From contig NZ_JALXKS010000004.1 in the NCBI RefSeq assembly GCF_025144725.1, forward strand, positions 46,076-110,075: a DNA stretch of 64,000 nt, written 5' to 3'. The notes under the pieces are model-generated. The model did no database searches and was not told where the DNA came from. It worked only from the letters and a program-made list of their open reading frames with translations. The DNA is from Brevibacterium sp. p3-SID960 (GTDB lineage Bacteria > Actinomycetota > Actinomycetes > Actinomycetales > Brevibacteriaceae). Of this stretch, positions 17,862-27,612 are shown one piece after another. The stretch's first letter is position 1. Every line of letters begins with the position of its first letter. The position numbers and the translations under genes are program-made.

Positions 17862-17920
17862 GCCCAGCGTCATTCGCGTATGCCCGCCGGCACGCACATT
17901 TTCCAAGGAGAACTTCACAC

Positions 17921-19351
17921 ATGAGCTCGACCACCAACCGCGAACGCAAGCCAAAGTTCCTCGACCGGTACCTTTCCTGGTTCATCCGCTGGATGCCGGA
18001 TTCGTTCGTCATCTGCTTAGCTCTCACCATCATCGTCGGCGCGCTCGCCTTCTTCCTCACCGGGACCTCGTTCTGGTCATCGGATGCCGAAGAGGTCACG
18101 CTCGTCTCTGCATGGACGGGCTCCTTCTGGAACCTGCTCGAATTCACGATGCAGATGACAGTGCTGCTGGCGACCGGCAACGCGGTCGCCACCTCTCCCC
18201 CGGCCAAGCGCCTGCTCACCTGGGTCGCCCGGATCCCGAAGAACCGCACACAGGTGATCATCCTGGCCGGAACCGTCGCCAGCCTCCTCGGCTTCGTGCA
18301 CTGGGGACTCGGCATGATGGGCGGCATCGTCCTCGGCAAGGAGCTCCTGGCCGAGGCGAAGAAGCGCGATATCAAACTCCACGCACCGGTCCTCGTGGCC
18401 ACCCTGTTCATGTGCATGGTCCCCGGAGCAGCCGGCATGTCCGGAGCCGCAGTGCTGTATGCAGCCACCCCGGAGTACCTGCGCGATCTGGTGCCTGATT
18501 CTCACGTCGAAGCGACCCCGGTCTCAGTGCCGCTGACCGACACCGTCGTCCGTCCGGACTTCGGCCTTCTGCTCGTCGCCTGCATGCTCGTCGGCATCAT
18601 CTTCATGCTGCTGATGCACCCGAAGGACCAGACGAAGATGAAGCAGGCCGACGCTTCGGTCTTCGAGGAGCTTGAGTCAGGTGCCGCCTCGGCGATCGTC
18701 GAACGCAACACCCCGGCACAGCGCGCCAACGCCAGCCGCATCGTCATGATCGTGATCGGTGGCATCGGTCTGGCCTTCAGCATCCTCAATATCGCTGCAA
18801 CCGGCATCGCCGGCCTCGACCTCAACGCCTACAACTTCCTGTTCCTGACCCTCGGCATTCTGCTGTGCGCCAATCAGGGCCCTGAATACTACGCAGGACT
18901 CGTGCGTGAGGGCATCTCCGGCACGTGGGGATTCATCCTGCAGTTCCCGTTCTACGCAGGAATCTTCGGCCTCATCAGTGCCACCGGACTCGGCGTCCTG
19001 ATCTCGCAGGCGTTCACCGCCATCTCGAACGCGACGACCTGGCCGTTCATCGCGTTCCTCTACTCGGGAATCCTCAACATCGCCGTCCCGTCCGGCGGTT
19101 CCAAGTTCGTCATTGAGGCTCCGTACATCGTTCCCACCACACTCGACCTGCAGGCGGACTTCAGCCTGGTCATGCAGGCCTACCAGATGGGTGACGCGGT
19201 GTTCAATCTCCTCATCCCGTTCTTCGCGCTGCCGTACCTCGCGAACTTCAAGCTGAAGTTCGGTGAGGTCGTCGGCTACACGGTACCGCCGGTGCTCGTC
19301 ATGATCGGCGTCGTCAGCACCTATCTCCTCATCCTGTCGGCGATCGGCTGA
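17921..19351 (+). CDS. Short-chain fatty acid transporter, AtoE family
   Basis: 476-residue membrane protein with about a dozen hydrophobic segments. It begins FLDRYLSWFIRWMPDSFVICLALT and contains GFVHWGLGMMGGIVLGKEL, FILQFPFYAGIFGLI and NIAVPSGGSKFVIEAPYI, all typical of AtoE/DcuC-related short-chain fatty acid permeases. AAGGAG lies nine bases before the ATG and the gene follows the acyl-CoA synthetase by 59 bp. Uptake of acetoacetate, butyrate or similar acids, then activation by the synthetase and exchange by ScoAB, is a coherent pathway. Confidence 0.88.
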   Translation: MSSTTNRERKPKFLDRYLSWFIRWMPDSFVICLALTIIVGALAFFLTGTSFWSSDAEEVTLVSAWTGSFWNLLEFTMQMTVLLATGNAVATSPPAKRLLTWVARIPKNRTQVIILAGTVASLLGFVHWGLGMMGGIVLGKELLAEAKKRDIKLHAPVLVATLFMCMVPGAAGMSGAAVLYAATPEYLRDLVPDSHVEATPVSVPLTDTVVRPDFGLLLVACMLVGIIFMLLMHPKDQTKMKQADASVFEELESGAASAIVERNTPAQRANASRIVMIVIGGIGLAFSILNIAATGIAGLDLNAYNFLFLTLGILLCANQGPEYYAGLVREGISGTWGFILQFPFYAGIFGLISATGLGVLISQAFTAISNATTWPFIAFLYSGILNIAVPSGGSKFVIEAPYIVPTTLDLQADFSLVMQAYQMGDAVFNLLIPFFALPYLANFKLKFGEVVGYTVPPVLVMIGVVSTYLLILSAIG

Positions 19352-19377
19352 CCCAACAGGACGGAGAGGAATCCGGA

Positions 19378-19434
19378 GACGCTGATAGGGCCGGTGTGAA
19401 CGCATCACGCGTCCGCACCGGCCCCATCAGCGTC
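19378..19434. terminator. Bidirectional hairpin between atoE and fadE
   Basis: Very long stem: GACGCTGAT / ATCAGCGTC outside and GGGCCGGTG / CACCGGCCC inside, separated by one mismatch, with an 18-20-base loop. It sits between convergent genes, 26 bp past the AtoE-type gene and 3 bp from the acyl-CoA dehydrogenase stop, so it can end transcription from both sides. Confidence 0.85.
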
Positions 19435-19437
19435 ACA

Positions 19438-20586
19438 TTACGCCAGCAGCTTGCGGCCCATCACAAGGCGCTGGATTTGGTTGGTGCCCTCGTAGATCTG
19501 GGTGATCTTGGCATCGCGCATCATGCGTTCGACCGGGTGATCCTGCACGTAGCCGGCACCGCCGAGCAGCTGCACGGCATCGGTGGTGATCTCCATGGCG
19601 ACATCCGAGGCGTACGCCTTGGCAGCAGCACCGAAGTAGCCGAGGTCGTCATCGTTGCGCTCGCTCTTGGCGGCAGCGGCGTAGGTGAGCTGGCGGGCGG
19701 CTTCGAGCTTCATGCCCATGTCGGCGACCATGAACTGCAGCGCCTGGAACTCCGAGACCGGCTTGCCGAACTGCTTGCGCTCCTTGATGTAGCCGATCGC
19801 GTAGTCGAGCGCACCCTGGGCCACGCCGAGTGCCTGCGCGGCGATGGTGACGCGGGTGTGGTCGAGGGTCTGCAGGGCGATCTTGAGTCCCTGGCCCTCC
19901 TCACCAACGATCCGGTCACCGGGGATGCGGCAGTTCTCGAAGAACAGCTCACGGGTCGGGCTGCCCTTGATGCCGAGCTTGCGCTCCTTCTCACCGAAGG
20001 AGAAGCCCTCATCGGACTTCTCGACGACGAAGGCGGAGATGTTGCGTCCGCGCGGCCCGTCGGGGTCGGTGACGGCCATGACGGTGTAGAAATCGGACAC
20101 ACCGGCATTCGTGATCCAGGTCTTGACGCCGTTGAGCACCCAGTCATCCCCGTCGCGCACTGCGCGGGTCTTCATGCTCGCGGTATCAGAGCCGGCCTCG
20201 CGCTCGGATAGGCCGTAGGAGAACCCGGACTCACCCGCGGCCACGGCCGGGAAGTACTTCTGCTTGATCTCCTCAGAGCCGCCGATCTGCACCGGCATCG
20301 AGCCGAGCTTGTTGACCGCCGGGATGAGTGAAGACGACACGCAGCCGCGGGCGACCTCTTCGATGACGATGGCAGTCGCCAGCGCATCGGCGCCGACACC
20401 GCCGTACTCCTCGGGGATGTGCGGGGCGAAGAAGTCGGTGGCCACGAGCGCGTCGTGGGCTTCCTGCGGGTAGCGGGCGTTGGCGTCGACGTCGGCGGCG
20501 TGCGGGGCGATCTTGGCGTCGACGACCTCGCGGACGGCTTCGCGGATCGCTTCGTGGTCATCGCTCAGCTGGTAGATGTCGAACAT
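19438..20586 (-). CDS. Acyl-CoA dehydrogenase, FadE25-like
   Basis: 382 residues. FAD-dependent acyl-CoA dehydrogenase: SYGLSEREAGSDTASMKTRA near 126, WITNAGVSDFYTVMAV near 155, and C-terminal GGAGYVQDHPVERMMRDAKITQIYEGTNQIQR, in which the glutamate of YEGTNQIQR is the expected catalytic base of short- and branched-chain enzymes. AAGGAGAGAC precedes the chosen ATG. Position next to purE/purK matches M. tuberculosis fadE25 (Rv3274c). It should introduce the alpha-beta double bond in acyl-CoA and pass electrons to an electron-transfer flavoprotein. Confidence 0.9.
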   Translation of the reverse strand: MFDIYQLSDDHEAIREAVREVVDAKIAPHAADVDANARYPQEAHDALVATDFFAPHIPEEYGGVGADALATAIVIEEVARGCVSSSLIPAVNKLGSMPVQIGGSEEIKQKYFPAVAAGESGFSYGLSEREAGSDTASMKTRAVRDGDDWVLNGVKTWITNAGVSDFYTVMAVTDPDGPRGRNISAFVVEKSDEGFSFGEKERKLGIKGSPTRELFFENCRIPGDRIVGEEGQGLKIALQTLDHTRVTIAAQALGVAQGALDYAIGYIKERKQFGKPVSEFQALQFMVADMGMKLEAARQLTYAAAAKSERNDDDLGYFGAAAKAYASDVAMEITTDAVQLLGGAGYVQDHPVERMMRDAKITQIYEGTNQIQRLVMGRKLLA

Positions 20587-20644
20587 GTCTCTCCTTGTCA
20601 GGTGATGCGTCGGCACACAGGTGCCGGGTCGGGTCGAGTGGGGG

Positions 20645-21178
20645 TCAGCCGTCGAGCTGGTCGAGCAGCGCGCGGCCTTTGGCCTCGGCGGTGGCCTTGA
20701 GTTCGTCGCGGTAGCGATCGAGTCGCTGCCGGATCGCAGCAGCGTCTGCTGACTCGCCTGCCCCGAGGATGCGGGCGGCGAGCAGGCCTGCGTTCTTGGC
20801 ACCGCCGATCGAGACGGTCGCCACGGGCACGCCAGCGGGCATCTGCACGATCGAGAGCAGGGAGTCCATCCCGTCGAGCTGCTTGAGCGGCACCGGCACG
20901 CCGATGACCGGCAGTGAGGTGACCGAGGCGAGCATGCCGGGCAGGTGGGCCGCTCCCCCGGCGCCGGCGATGATGACTCGGATCCCGCGCTCGGCGGCCG
21001 TGGTGCCCCATTCGATCATCTCGTGGGGCATCCGGTGGGCAGAGACCACCTCGGCGCTGGCGGAGATGCCGAGCTCACCGAGCACGTCGGCGGCCGCGCG
21101 CATCGTCGGCCAGTCTGAGTCCGATCCCATCACGATGCCGACCGGGCCCGTTTTCGCGGCGGTGGCTGGCTCAGTCAT
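20645..21178 (-). CDS. purE: N5-carboxyaminoimidazole ribonucleotide mutase
   Basis: 177 residues, class I Pur[14 protein letters not shown] near the N-terminus, the SAHRMP catalytic segment, and [14 protein letters not shown] with the phosphate-binding loop are all present. It converts N5-CAIR to CAIR in purine synthesis. The ATG overlaps the purK stop by four bases (ATGA), giving a coupled purK-purE pair. Confidence 0.96.
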   Translation of the reverse strand: MTEPATAAKTGPVGIVMGSDSDWPTMRAAADVLGELGISASAEVVSAHRMPHEMIEWGTTAAERGIRVIIAGAGGAAHLPGMLASVTSLPVIGVPVPLKQLDGMDSLLSIVQMPAGVPVATVSIGGAKNAGLLAARILGAGESADAAAIRQRLDRYRDELKATAEAKGRALLDQLDG

Positions 21179-22389
21179 GAACGGTTCCCTTCTGCAGCTG
21201 GGCCGGTGTCCCCGCCGACGAGGTGCTCTGCGCCTCCGACGCGGTGGTCCGGGTGCGGGTCGGGGTCGGTGCCGGCGATGTAGTCGGCGGCATGCCGGGC
21301 CCGGCGCAGCACCTCGGCGGCGTCGGTGCCGGTGAGGTTGACGTGTCCGAGCTTGCGGCCGGGCCGCACCTGCTTGCCGTACATGTGGATCTTGACCTGC
21401 GGGTCATGGGCCATGACGTGCAGGTAGGCGTGGTAGAGGTCGTCGCGGTCAGCGCCGAGCACGTTGACCATCGCGGTCACCGGTGCGTGGGCTGCCGGGT
21501 CGCCCAGCGGCAGGTCGAGGACGGCGCGCAGGTGCTGTTCGAACTGCGAGGTGATCGAGCCGTCCTGGCTCCAGTGGCCGGTGTTGTGCGGACGCATCGC
21601 CAGTTCGTTGACGATGTAGCCGTCTGAGGTCTCAAACATCTCCATCGCCATGACGCCGGTGACCTCGAGGCTGCCTGCCACCCGCAGCACATCGGCAGAG
21701 ATCTGCCGGGCCAGCTCGGCGTCGAGACCGGGAGCGGGGGCGAGGGCCTCCTTGCAGATCCCGTCCTGCTGGTAGGTTGCCACGACCGGCCACACGGCGG
21801 TCTGGCCCATCGGCGAGCGGGCGACCATGACGGCGAGCTCGCGGGTGAAGTCGATCTTCTCCTCCGCCAGCAGCGGTGCGCCCTCGGCCAGCCAGTCGGC
21901 GGCCTCTAAGGCGGCGTCGATGACGCGTACGCCGTGGCCGTCGTAGCCGCCGCGCGGGGTCTTGAGGATGAGCGGGAACCCGATCTCGGCACCGAAGGTC
22001 TCGAGCTCCTCGGTCGAGCTCACCTGCGCCCAGCGCGGGTTCGGCAGGCCGAGTTCGTCCATCTTCGCCCGCATGATGAGCTTGTCCTGGGCGTGGATGA
22101 GTGCCTCGGGACCGGGATGGCACGGGTGGCCGGCGGCGGCGAGTTGACGCAGGTGCTCCGGCGGCACGTGCTCGTGGTCGAAGGTGAGGACATCGACGGT
22201 CTCGGCGAAAGCCTTGAGCGTGCTGTAGTCGCGGTAGTCGCCGACGGTCACATGGGCAGAGACCTCGGTGGCGCAGACGTCGTCGCTTTCGGCCAGCACG
22301 TGGAATCCCACGCCCAGCGCCTCGGCGGCCGGGGCCATCATGCGCGCCAACTGGCCTCCGCCGATCACTCCTACTTTGGGAAAAGTCAC
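21175..22389 (-). CDS. purK: N5-carboxyaminoimidazole ribonucleotide synthase
   Basis: 404 residues from a GTG start; earlier in-frame codons encode low-complexity sequence that does not belong to the family. ATP-grasp enzyme: [13 protein letters not shown] at the N-terminus, [13 protein letters not shown] near 150, EEKIDF, and [31 protein letters not shown] near 262. It carboxylates AIR with ATP and bicarbonate. Upstream of and coupled to purE; divergent from gtrA. Confidence 0.94.
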   Translation of the reverse strand: MTFPKVGVIGGGQLARMMAPAAEALGVGFHVLAESDDVCATEVSAHVTVGDYRDYSTLKAFAETVDVLTFDHEHVPPEHLRQLAAAGHPCHPGPEALIHAQDKLIMRAKMDELGLPNPRWAQVSSTEELETFGAEIGFPLILKTPRGGYDGHGVRVIDAALEAADWLAEGAPLLAEEKIDFTRELAVMVARSPMGQTAVWPVVATYQQDGICKEALAPAPGLDAELARQISADVLRVAGSLEVTGVMAMEMFETSDGYIVNELAMRPHNTGHWSQDGSITSQFEQHLRAVLDLPLGDPAAHAPVTAMVNVLGADRDDLYHAYLHVMAHDPQVKIHMYGKQVRPGRKLGHVNLTGTDAAEVLRRARHAADYIAGTDPDPHPDHRVGGAEHLVGGDTGPAAEGNRS

Positions 22390-22513
22390 AGCACCACTGT
22401 ACCCGTCACCACACCATGTGCAGCCGGAGGGTCTGCAGCCGCCGGGCATGCACGTCCGGTAATCTCGGAAACGGCAGGAACCACGGATCCCGACGACAGG
22501 CAGGTGCGCGGTC

Positions 22514-22975
22514 ATGGAGATGCGCAAGGAGGCCAAGCGGGTCGCGAAGTTCTCCGTCGTCGGCCTCGTCGCCTTCGGCGTCGACTTCCTCGTCTTCAAC
22601 CTGCTGCGCCCCGAGGCTCTGGGCATCGGCCCGATGTGGGCGAAGATCATCTCGGTTACCCTCGCCACCCTCGTCGCCTGGCTCGGTTCGCGCTACTGGA
22701 CGTTCAGAGACGGCAAGAACCGCTCAGCGACGCGTGAGGCGGTGTGGTTCTTCGTCGTCAACGCCATCGGCCTGCTCATCGCGATGGCGTGTCTGTGGGT
22801 CTCGCACTACCTGCTCGGCTTCCGCTCGGCACTGGCCGACAACATCTCCGCCAATGTCGTCGGGGTCGGCTTGGGCAACATCTTCCGCTACCTCATGTAC
22901 CGCCTCGTCGTCTACCGCGTGACCCCCAGGCGCCGGAAGCACCGCCGTGAGGTGCTCAACGTCGACGGTGATTGA
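22514..22975 (+). CDS. GtrA family membrane protein
   Basis: 153 residues with four hydrophobic segments (about 11-31, 42-60, 78-98 and 106-124) and basic termini. AKFSVVGLVAFGVDFLVFNLL and the SRYWTFRD turn are typical of GtrA-like proteins, which take part in movement or modification of polyprenyl-linked sugars for envelope polysaccharides. Divergent from purK exactly as Rv3277 is from purK in mycobacteria. Confidence 0.88.
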   Translation: MEMRKEAKRVAKFSVVGLVAFGVDFLVFNLLRPEALGIGPMWAKIISVTLATLVAWLGSRYWTFRDGKNRSATREAVWFFVVNAIGLLIAMACLWVSHYLLGFRSALADNISANVVGVGLGNIFRYLMYRLVVYRVTPRRRKHRREVLNVDGD

Positions 22976-23012
22976 CCGCGTGTCACTCCCCGCGCCCGAG
23001 GCGGTGGCCGGC

Positions 23013-24167
23013 TTATGTGCGTAAGAGCGGGATCGCCAGCTCCTGGCTGGTGATGCCGCCGTGGTGACCGATGAGGGCGAGTGCCGAGGGTGAGTCGTGC
23101 TCCGAATCGACGATGCCGGTGCCAGCCTCGCAGACGACGATGACATCGCCGATCCGCTGGAGGTTCTGCGGGCGCACAGGTCCGAAGAAGCCATGGGCGA
23201 TCGCCTGCTCACGGGTCATGACGAGCGCCCGGTCGGAAAGCGCCTCGGCGAAGGCGGTGTGGACGGTTTCCCAGGCGCCGGGCCGCACGTAGAGGTGCAC
23301 CGCACGCGGTTCGCCGCCCACAGCACGCAGACCCTCGCGCAGGTGCGGATGGTCGGCGAGGTCGAGGCGGCCCTCATGCGGGACGTCGACCATGCCGTGG
23401 TCGGCGGTGATGGCCAGTTGGGCGTCATGCGGCAGGCCGCTGGCCAGTCGCGAAAGGTGCCCGTCGACCTCTTCGAGCTCTTCGAGCCAATGCCATGAGT
23501 CGACGCCGTGGACGTGGCCGGTCTTGTCCAGGTTGCCCCAGTAGAAGTAGACGAGGCGCCTGCCGGGCCGGCGGATCTCTTCGAGGGCGTGATCGACGCG
23601 CTGGCTCATCGTGCGTGAGCCGCGGAACCGGCCGCCGCGCAGGGATGCCTGGTTGAGCCCGCGGCCGGCGAACTTCGGCTCTCCCAGACTGACGACGTCG
23701 ACCCCGGTGCTGACGAGGCGTTCGAACATCGTCGCATCCGGCACCCACACCTCGGGATCGACCTCAGGATCCCAGGTCAGCTGGTTGAACACGATCTCGC
23801 GCTCCGGGTCGAGCAGCTGGTAGCCGACCACCCCGTGGGCGCCGGGCAGCATCCCGGTGCCCAGGGAGGACAGCGAGTTCGCCGTCGTCGACGGGAAGCC
23901 TGCGCTCATGGCGAGCATGTCCGGCAGCAGCCCGCGCAGGAACGGGGCGTGAGCGGCCCGGGCGCGCAGCAGCTCGGCGCCGAGTCCGTCGATGAGTGCG
24001 ACGACGACCACCCGCGGTTCGGCATCGAAGCCGAGCTTCAGCGCCCGCTCAGCAGCTCCGTCGTCGAGGATCTCCCGGGCCCCGAGGCTGATCGCGGCAG
24101 CCGGGATGACATCGGAGAGCAGCGGGGAGTTCCGGTAGTCAGGGGCTTGGCGCGTCTGCATGCTCAC
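23013..24167 (-). CDS. Alkaline phosphatase superfamily nucleotide pyrophosphatase/phosphodiesterase
   Basis: 384 residues. Metal-dependent phosphodiesterase fold: VVALIDGLGAELL (first Asp ligand, about 58), SAGFPSTTANSLSSLGTGMLPGAHGVVGY with the nucleophile Thr at about 94-95, LDKTGHVHG near 216 and ITADHGMVDVP near 255, the Asp/His metal ligands. No signal peptide, so probably cytosolic. The GTG start overlaps the DUF5998 stop (GTGA). Substrate unknown; NPP-type enzymes split nucleotide phosphodiesters or pyrophosphates. Confidence 0.85.
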   Translation of the reverse strand: MSMQTRQAPDYRNSPLLSDVIPAAAISLGAREILDDGAAERALKLGFDAEPRVVVVALIDGLGAELLRARAAHAPFLRGLLPDMLAMSAGFPSTTANSLSSLGTGMLPGAHGVVGYQLLDPEREIVFNQLTWDPEVDPEVWVPDATMFERLVSTGVDVVSLGEPKFAGRGLNQASLRGGRFRGSRTMSQRVDHALEEIRRPGRRLVYFYWGNLDKTGHVHGVDSWHWLEELEEVDGHLSRLASGLPHDAQLAITADHGMVDVPHEGRLDLADHPHLREGLRAVGGEPRAVHLYVRPGAWETVHTAFAEALSDRALVMTREQAIAHGFFGPVRPQNLQRIGDVIVVCEAGTGIVDSEHDSPSALALIGHHGGITSQELAIPLLRT

Positions 24168-24766
24168 AGCCCGCCGGGCAGACCAGCGCTGCGGCGGGCC
24201 TCGAAGACCAGACGGCGCAGGTTGAGGGCGAAGTCGAGCGCCTGGTCGACAGCAGCCTGCCCTTCGGCCTGTGCGGAGACCCGCAGGGTGACGTCCTCGG
24301 GATAGCTGGAGCCGGAGTAGCCGTGGTCGCCGTCGCAGTCGGGGTCGCCGCAGGATTCGGGCACCGTGTCGATGCGGCGCATCGATCCCCAGCCCAGGGT
24401 GAGGGCGACCTCAACGGGGCGTTCACCGGGTTCGAAGTCGGCTGGATTGTCGTAGGTGCGGGAGATGAGGGCGTTGCTCACACGGGCGAGCGCGATGTCC
24501 TCGGTGGTGGAGAGTCCTCGGGGCATCTTGCCGAGCACGGTCTGCGGTTCATCGTCGATGTGGGTGAGCAGCAGCCGGGTCGGGGTGAGGACGAAGGCAG
24601 TGAGGTGGCGGTGGATCGCATCGAGGTCGACGTGGGTCTCCATGTGCACCAGGTGTGAGACGACCGGCTCACCGAACAGCGATTCGCTCAGCATCTCAGC
24701 GGCCAGCTGCGGATAGTACCCGGCTGACTGCAGGTCGTGGGCAAGTGATTGCGGGATCGTGGGCAT
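24164..24766 (-). CDS. DUF5998 family protein
   Basis: 200 residues from the ATG preceded by GGGGG; a GTG 18 bases upstream is also possible. A conserved actinobacterial protein of unknown role; a CGDPDC dipeptide-spaced cysteine pair and DxD-rich segment sit near residue 140. Translationally coupled to the phosphodiesterase downstream, so the two probably act together. Divergent from the GNAT/CoA-ligase gene. Confidence 0.75.
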   Translation of the reverse strand: MPTIPQSLAHDLQSAGYYPQLAAEMLSESLFGEPVVSHLVHMETHVDLDAIHRHLTAFVLTPTRLLLTHIDDEPQTVLGKMPRGLSTTEDIALARVSNALISRTYDNPADFEPGERPVEVALTLGWGSMRRIDTVPESCGDPDCDGDHGYSGSSYPEDVTLRVSAQAEGQAAVDQALDFALNLRRLVFEARRSAGLPGGL

Positions 24767-24833
24767 GCCCCCATTGTGCCCCACAGCCCTGCCTGCACCC
24801 CACCGGCACTACCGCCGGAGTGCGCCGAGTCAC

Positions 24834-24839
24834 TATGCT
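24834..24839 (+). promoter_or_regulatory. -10-like hexamer for leaderless CoA-ligase transcript
   Basis: TATGCT, then six bases, then the ATG at 24846, with no ribosome-binding site. This fits a leaderless mRNA. A -35 element is not evident. Confidence 0.4.
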
Positions 24840-24845
24840 GGCGGC

Positions 24846-27527
24846 ATGGGAGCATATCCAGCGTATTGGGAAGCCGATGTCGTCCTGCGCGATGGAGCCA
24901 CGGCTCATCTGCGCCCGATTGTGCCGGAGGACGCCGCCGGTGTGCAGGAGATGCACTCCAAGCAGTCCCCGGAGTCCATCTATCTGCGCTTCTTCGCTCC
25001 CCTGCCGGTGATCCCGGCCAAGGACCTCGACCGGTTCGTCAACGTCGACTATCACGACCGGGTCGCCTTCGTCATGACGATCGGCGAGGAGATCATCGGC
25101 ACCGCCCGCTATGACCGGCTCGACGACACCTCGGCCGAGGTCGCGTTCAACATCGCCGATGCCCACCACGGCCGCGGCATCGGCTCGATCTTCTTAGAGC
25201 ACCTCGCCGCTGCCGCGCGGGAGTGCGGGATCAGCGTCTTCACCGCCGAGGTGCTGCCCCAGAACCGGCAGATGCTGCAGGTCTTCGCCGCCGCCGGCTA
25301 CGAGGTCTCCCGCGAGTTCGACGACGGGGTCGTCGCTGTGCGCTTCGACATCGACCCGACCGAGAAGTCGATGCAGGTCCAGGAGGCCCGCGAGCACCGC
25401 GCAGAGGCGATCTCGGTGCGCCAGGTCCTGCACCCGACCTCGGTCGTCGTCATCGGCGCCAGCCGCACCCACAACTCGACCGGCAACCTGCTGCTGCGCA
25501 ATCTCGTCGGCGCCGACTTCACCGGCACGCTCTCCGTCGTCCACCCGGAAGCCGATGCGGTCGCCGGTGTGCCGGCGGTGCGCTCGCTCGATGAGCTCGA
25601 CGATCCGGCCGATCTGGCGATCATCGCAGTCCCTGCCGAATCGTGCGCCCAGGTGGTCCGCGACTGCGCCGCCCACGGCGTGAAGGCCTGTGTCGTCATC
25701 TCGTCTGGTTTCGCTGAGACCGGCGAGCACGGCCTGGAGCTGCAGCGGCAGATGGTCACCACCGCTCGCTCCCACGGCATGCGGGTGGTGGGCCCGAACT
25801 CGTTCGGCGTCGCCAACACCTCACCTGAGGTCTCGCTCAACGCCTCACTCGCCCCGTTCCTGCCCGAGGCGGGAACCTTGGGCCTGTTCAGCCAGTCCGG
25901 TGCTCTCGGCACCGCGCTGCTGGCCGCAGCCAAGACCCGCGGGCTGGGGATCTCGACGTTCGTGTCTGCCGGCAACCGGGCGGATCTGTCGGGCAATGAC
26001 ATGCTGCAGTACTGGGAGGAGGACCCGGCGACGCAGGCGGTGGGTCTGTATCTGGAGTCGATCGGCAATCCGCGCAAGTTCTCCCGCATCGCCCGCCGGG
26101 TCTCCCGGGTCAAACCGGTCATCGTCATCAAATCCGACCTCACCGGCCGGGAGCTGCCGCCAGGGCACCAGGTGCGTCTGTCGAGTCTGTCGGGCACGGC
26201 ACTCGATCAGGTGCTCGGGCAGGCTGGGGTGATCCGCGCCGATACGATCCACCAGCTCTTCGACGCAGCGCAGGTCTTCGCGACCCAGCCGGCACCGCGC
26301 GGCCGGCGGGTCGGAGTGATCGGCAATTCTGCGGCTCTGTCGACGCTGATCGTACAGCGCGCCCGCTCCGAAGGGCTGCGGGTGGATTCGCCTGCTGTGT
26401 CGATGCACCCGGAGGTCAGCGTCGAGGAGTTCTGCCGGCAGTTGGAGGAGATGTACGCCGACAGTTCGATCGACACCGTCGTCGTCACCTTCACCCCCTC
26501 GGCCGGTGCTGATGAGCGGGAGATCGCCACCGTGCTGGCGGAGACGGCCGCGGCCTCGGGCAAGACGACCGTCGCCTGCTTCCTCGGCATCACCGGTGTG
26601 CAGGACGAGCTCACCGCCCGCGTCGACGACGGTGAGGGCACCACGACCGCGCACACGGTGCCCAGCTACATCGGCCCCGAAGATGCTGTGTGGGCGCTGG
26701 CCCGGGCGACCGACTATGCGATGTGGAAGAAGGCCGACCACGGCGTCTACCCGGAGTTCGACGACCTCGATGTGCGCGCAGCCCGCAGGATCATCGAACG
26801 CAACCTCGAAGGTGTCGACGCCGGTGAACGAGTCATCCTCAGCCGCGACGACTCCCGGCAGCTGCTCGCCCACTACGGCGTCGAATGCCTGCCCTACATC
26901 ACCTCATACTCCGTCGAGGAGGGCATCGCCGCCGCTGAAAAGCTCGGCTACCCGGTCGCGCTCAAAGCCGTGCACAAACGGCTGCGGCACCGGATGGAGC
27001 TCGGCGGGGTGCGGCTGAACATCGACACCCCGGAAGAGCTCGCCGAGGACTGGCAGGGCATCGCCGAGGTCATCGACTCACTGCTGAACGACGACGAGGA
27101 CCACGGCATCGATGTGCAGCCGATGGCCCCGCCCGGCACCGCGTGTGTCATCTCCGCCGGTGAGGATCCGCTGCTCGGACCGATGGTGTCGTTCTCCCTG
27201 GCCGGGGACACCACCGAGCTGCTCGATGACGTCGCCCACCGGGTCGCACCGCTGACCGACATCGACGCCAGGGAGATGGTCCGGTCGTTGAAGTCCTCAC
27301 CACGGCTGTTCGGCTACAAGGGCCTGCCGGTGATGAACATGGCCCCAGCCGAGGACGTCATCCTCAGGCTCTCAGCACTCGTCGAGGAGTTCCCGGCCGT
27401 GCGCGAGATCGAGCTGCGGCCGATCTCGGTGACCGAAGGCGATGCGCATCTGCTCTCCGTCAAAGTCGAACTCGCCGCTGAAGCCGACCGGATGGATTCG
27501 CTGCGCCGCCGCATGAGCATGGGTTGA
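24846..27527 (+). CDS. Fused GNAT acetyltransferase / acetate-CoA ligase-like protein
   Basis: 893 residues. N-terminal GNAT domain (about 10-175; acetyl-CoA loop region NIADAHHGRGIGSIFLEHL near 103), CoA-binding Rossmann domain (TSVVVIGASRTHNSTGN near 199, GPNSFGVANTSP), succinyl-CoA-ligase-like domain (LFSQSGALG near 346), and a C-terminal ATP-grasp domain (VALKAVHKRLRHRMELGGVRL near 705). Related to the protein lysine acetyltransferase Pat/PatZ and ADP-forming acetyl-CoA synthetases, but with the GNAT part at the N-terminus. It may acetylate acyl-CoA synthetases or other metabolic enzymes. A single-gene unit, divergent from DUF5998. Confidence 0.86.
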   Translation: MGAYPAYWEADVVLRDGATAHLRPIVPEDAAGVQEMHSKQSPESIYLRFFAPLPVIPAKDLDRFVNVDYHDRVAFVMTIGEEIIGTARYDRLDDTSAEVAFNIADAHHGRGIGSIFLEHLAAAARECGISVFTAEVLPQNRQMLQVFAAAGYEVSREFDDGVVAVRFDIDPTEKSMQVQEAREHRAEAISVRQVLHPTSVVVIGASRTHNSTGNLLLRNLVGADFTGTLSVVHPEADAVAGVPAVRSLDELDDPADLAIIAVPAESCAQVVRDCAAHGVKACVVISSGFAETGEHGLELQRQMVTTARSHGMRVVGPNSFGVANTSPEVSLNASLAPFLPEAGTLGLFSQSGALGTALLAAAKTRGLGISTFVSAGNRADLSGNDMLQYWEEDPATQAVGLYLESIGNPRKFSRIARRVSRVKPVIVIKSDLTGRELPPGHQVRLSSLSGTALDQVLGQAGVIRADTIHQLFDAAQVFATQPAPRGRRVGVIGNSAALSTLIVQRARSEGLRVDSPAVSMHPEVSVEEFCRQLEEMYADSSIDTVVVTFTPSAGADEREIATVLAETAAASGKTTVACFLGITGVQDELTARVDDGEGTTTAHTVPSYIGPEDAVWALARATDYAMWKKADHGVYPEFDDLDVRAARRIIERNLEGVDAGERVILSRDDSRQLLAHYGVECLPYITSYSVEEGIAAAEKLGYPVALKAVHKRLRHRMELGGVRLNIDTPEELAEDWQGIAEVIDSLLNDDEDHGIDVQPMAPPGTACVISAGEDPLLGPMVSFSLAGDTTELLDDVAHRVAPLTDIDAREMVRSLKSSPRLFGYKGLPVMNMAPAEDVILRLSALVEEFPAVREIELRPISVTEGDAHLLSVKVELAAEADRMDSLRRRMSMG

Positions 27528-27612
27528 GAACCTCCGCACACGGCGAAATCCCGGGCTTCGCGCCGGTTTGCCGGTAGCATAGGCCTGTCGTTTCGCCCGT
27601 CGAAGGAGTCCC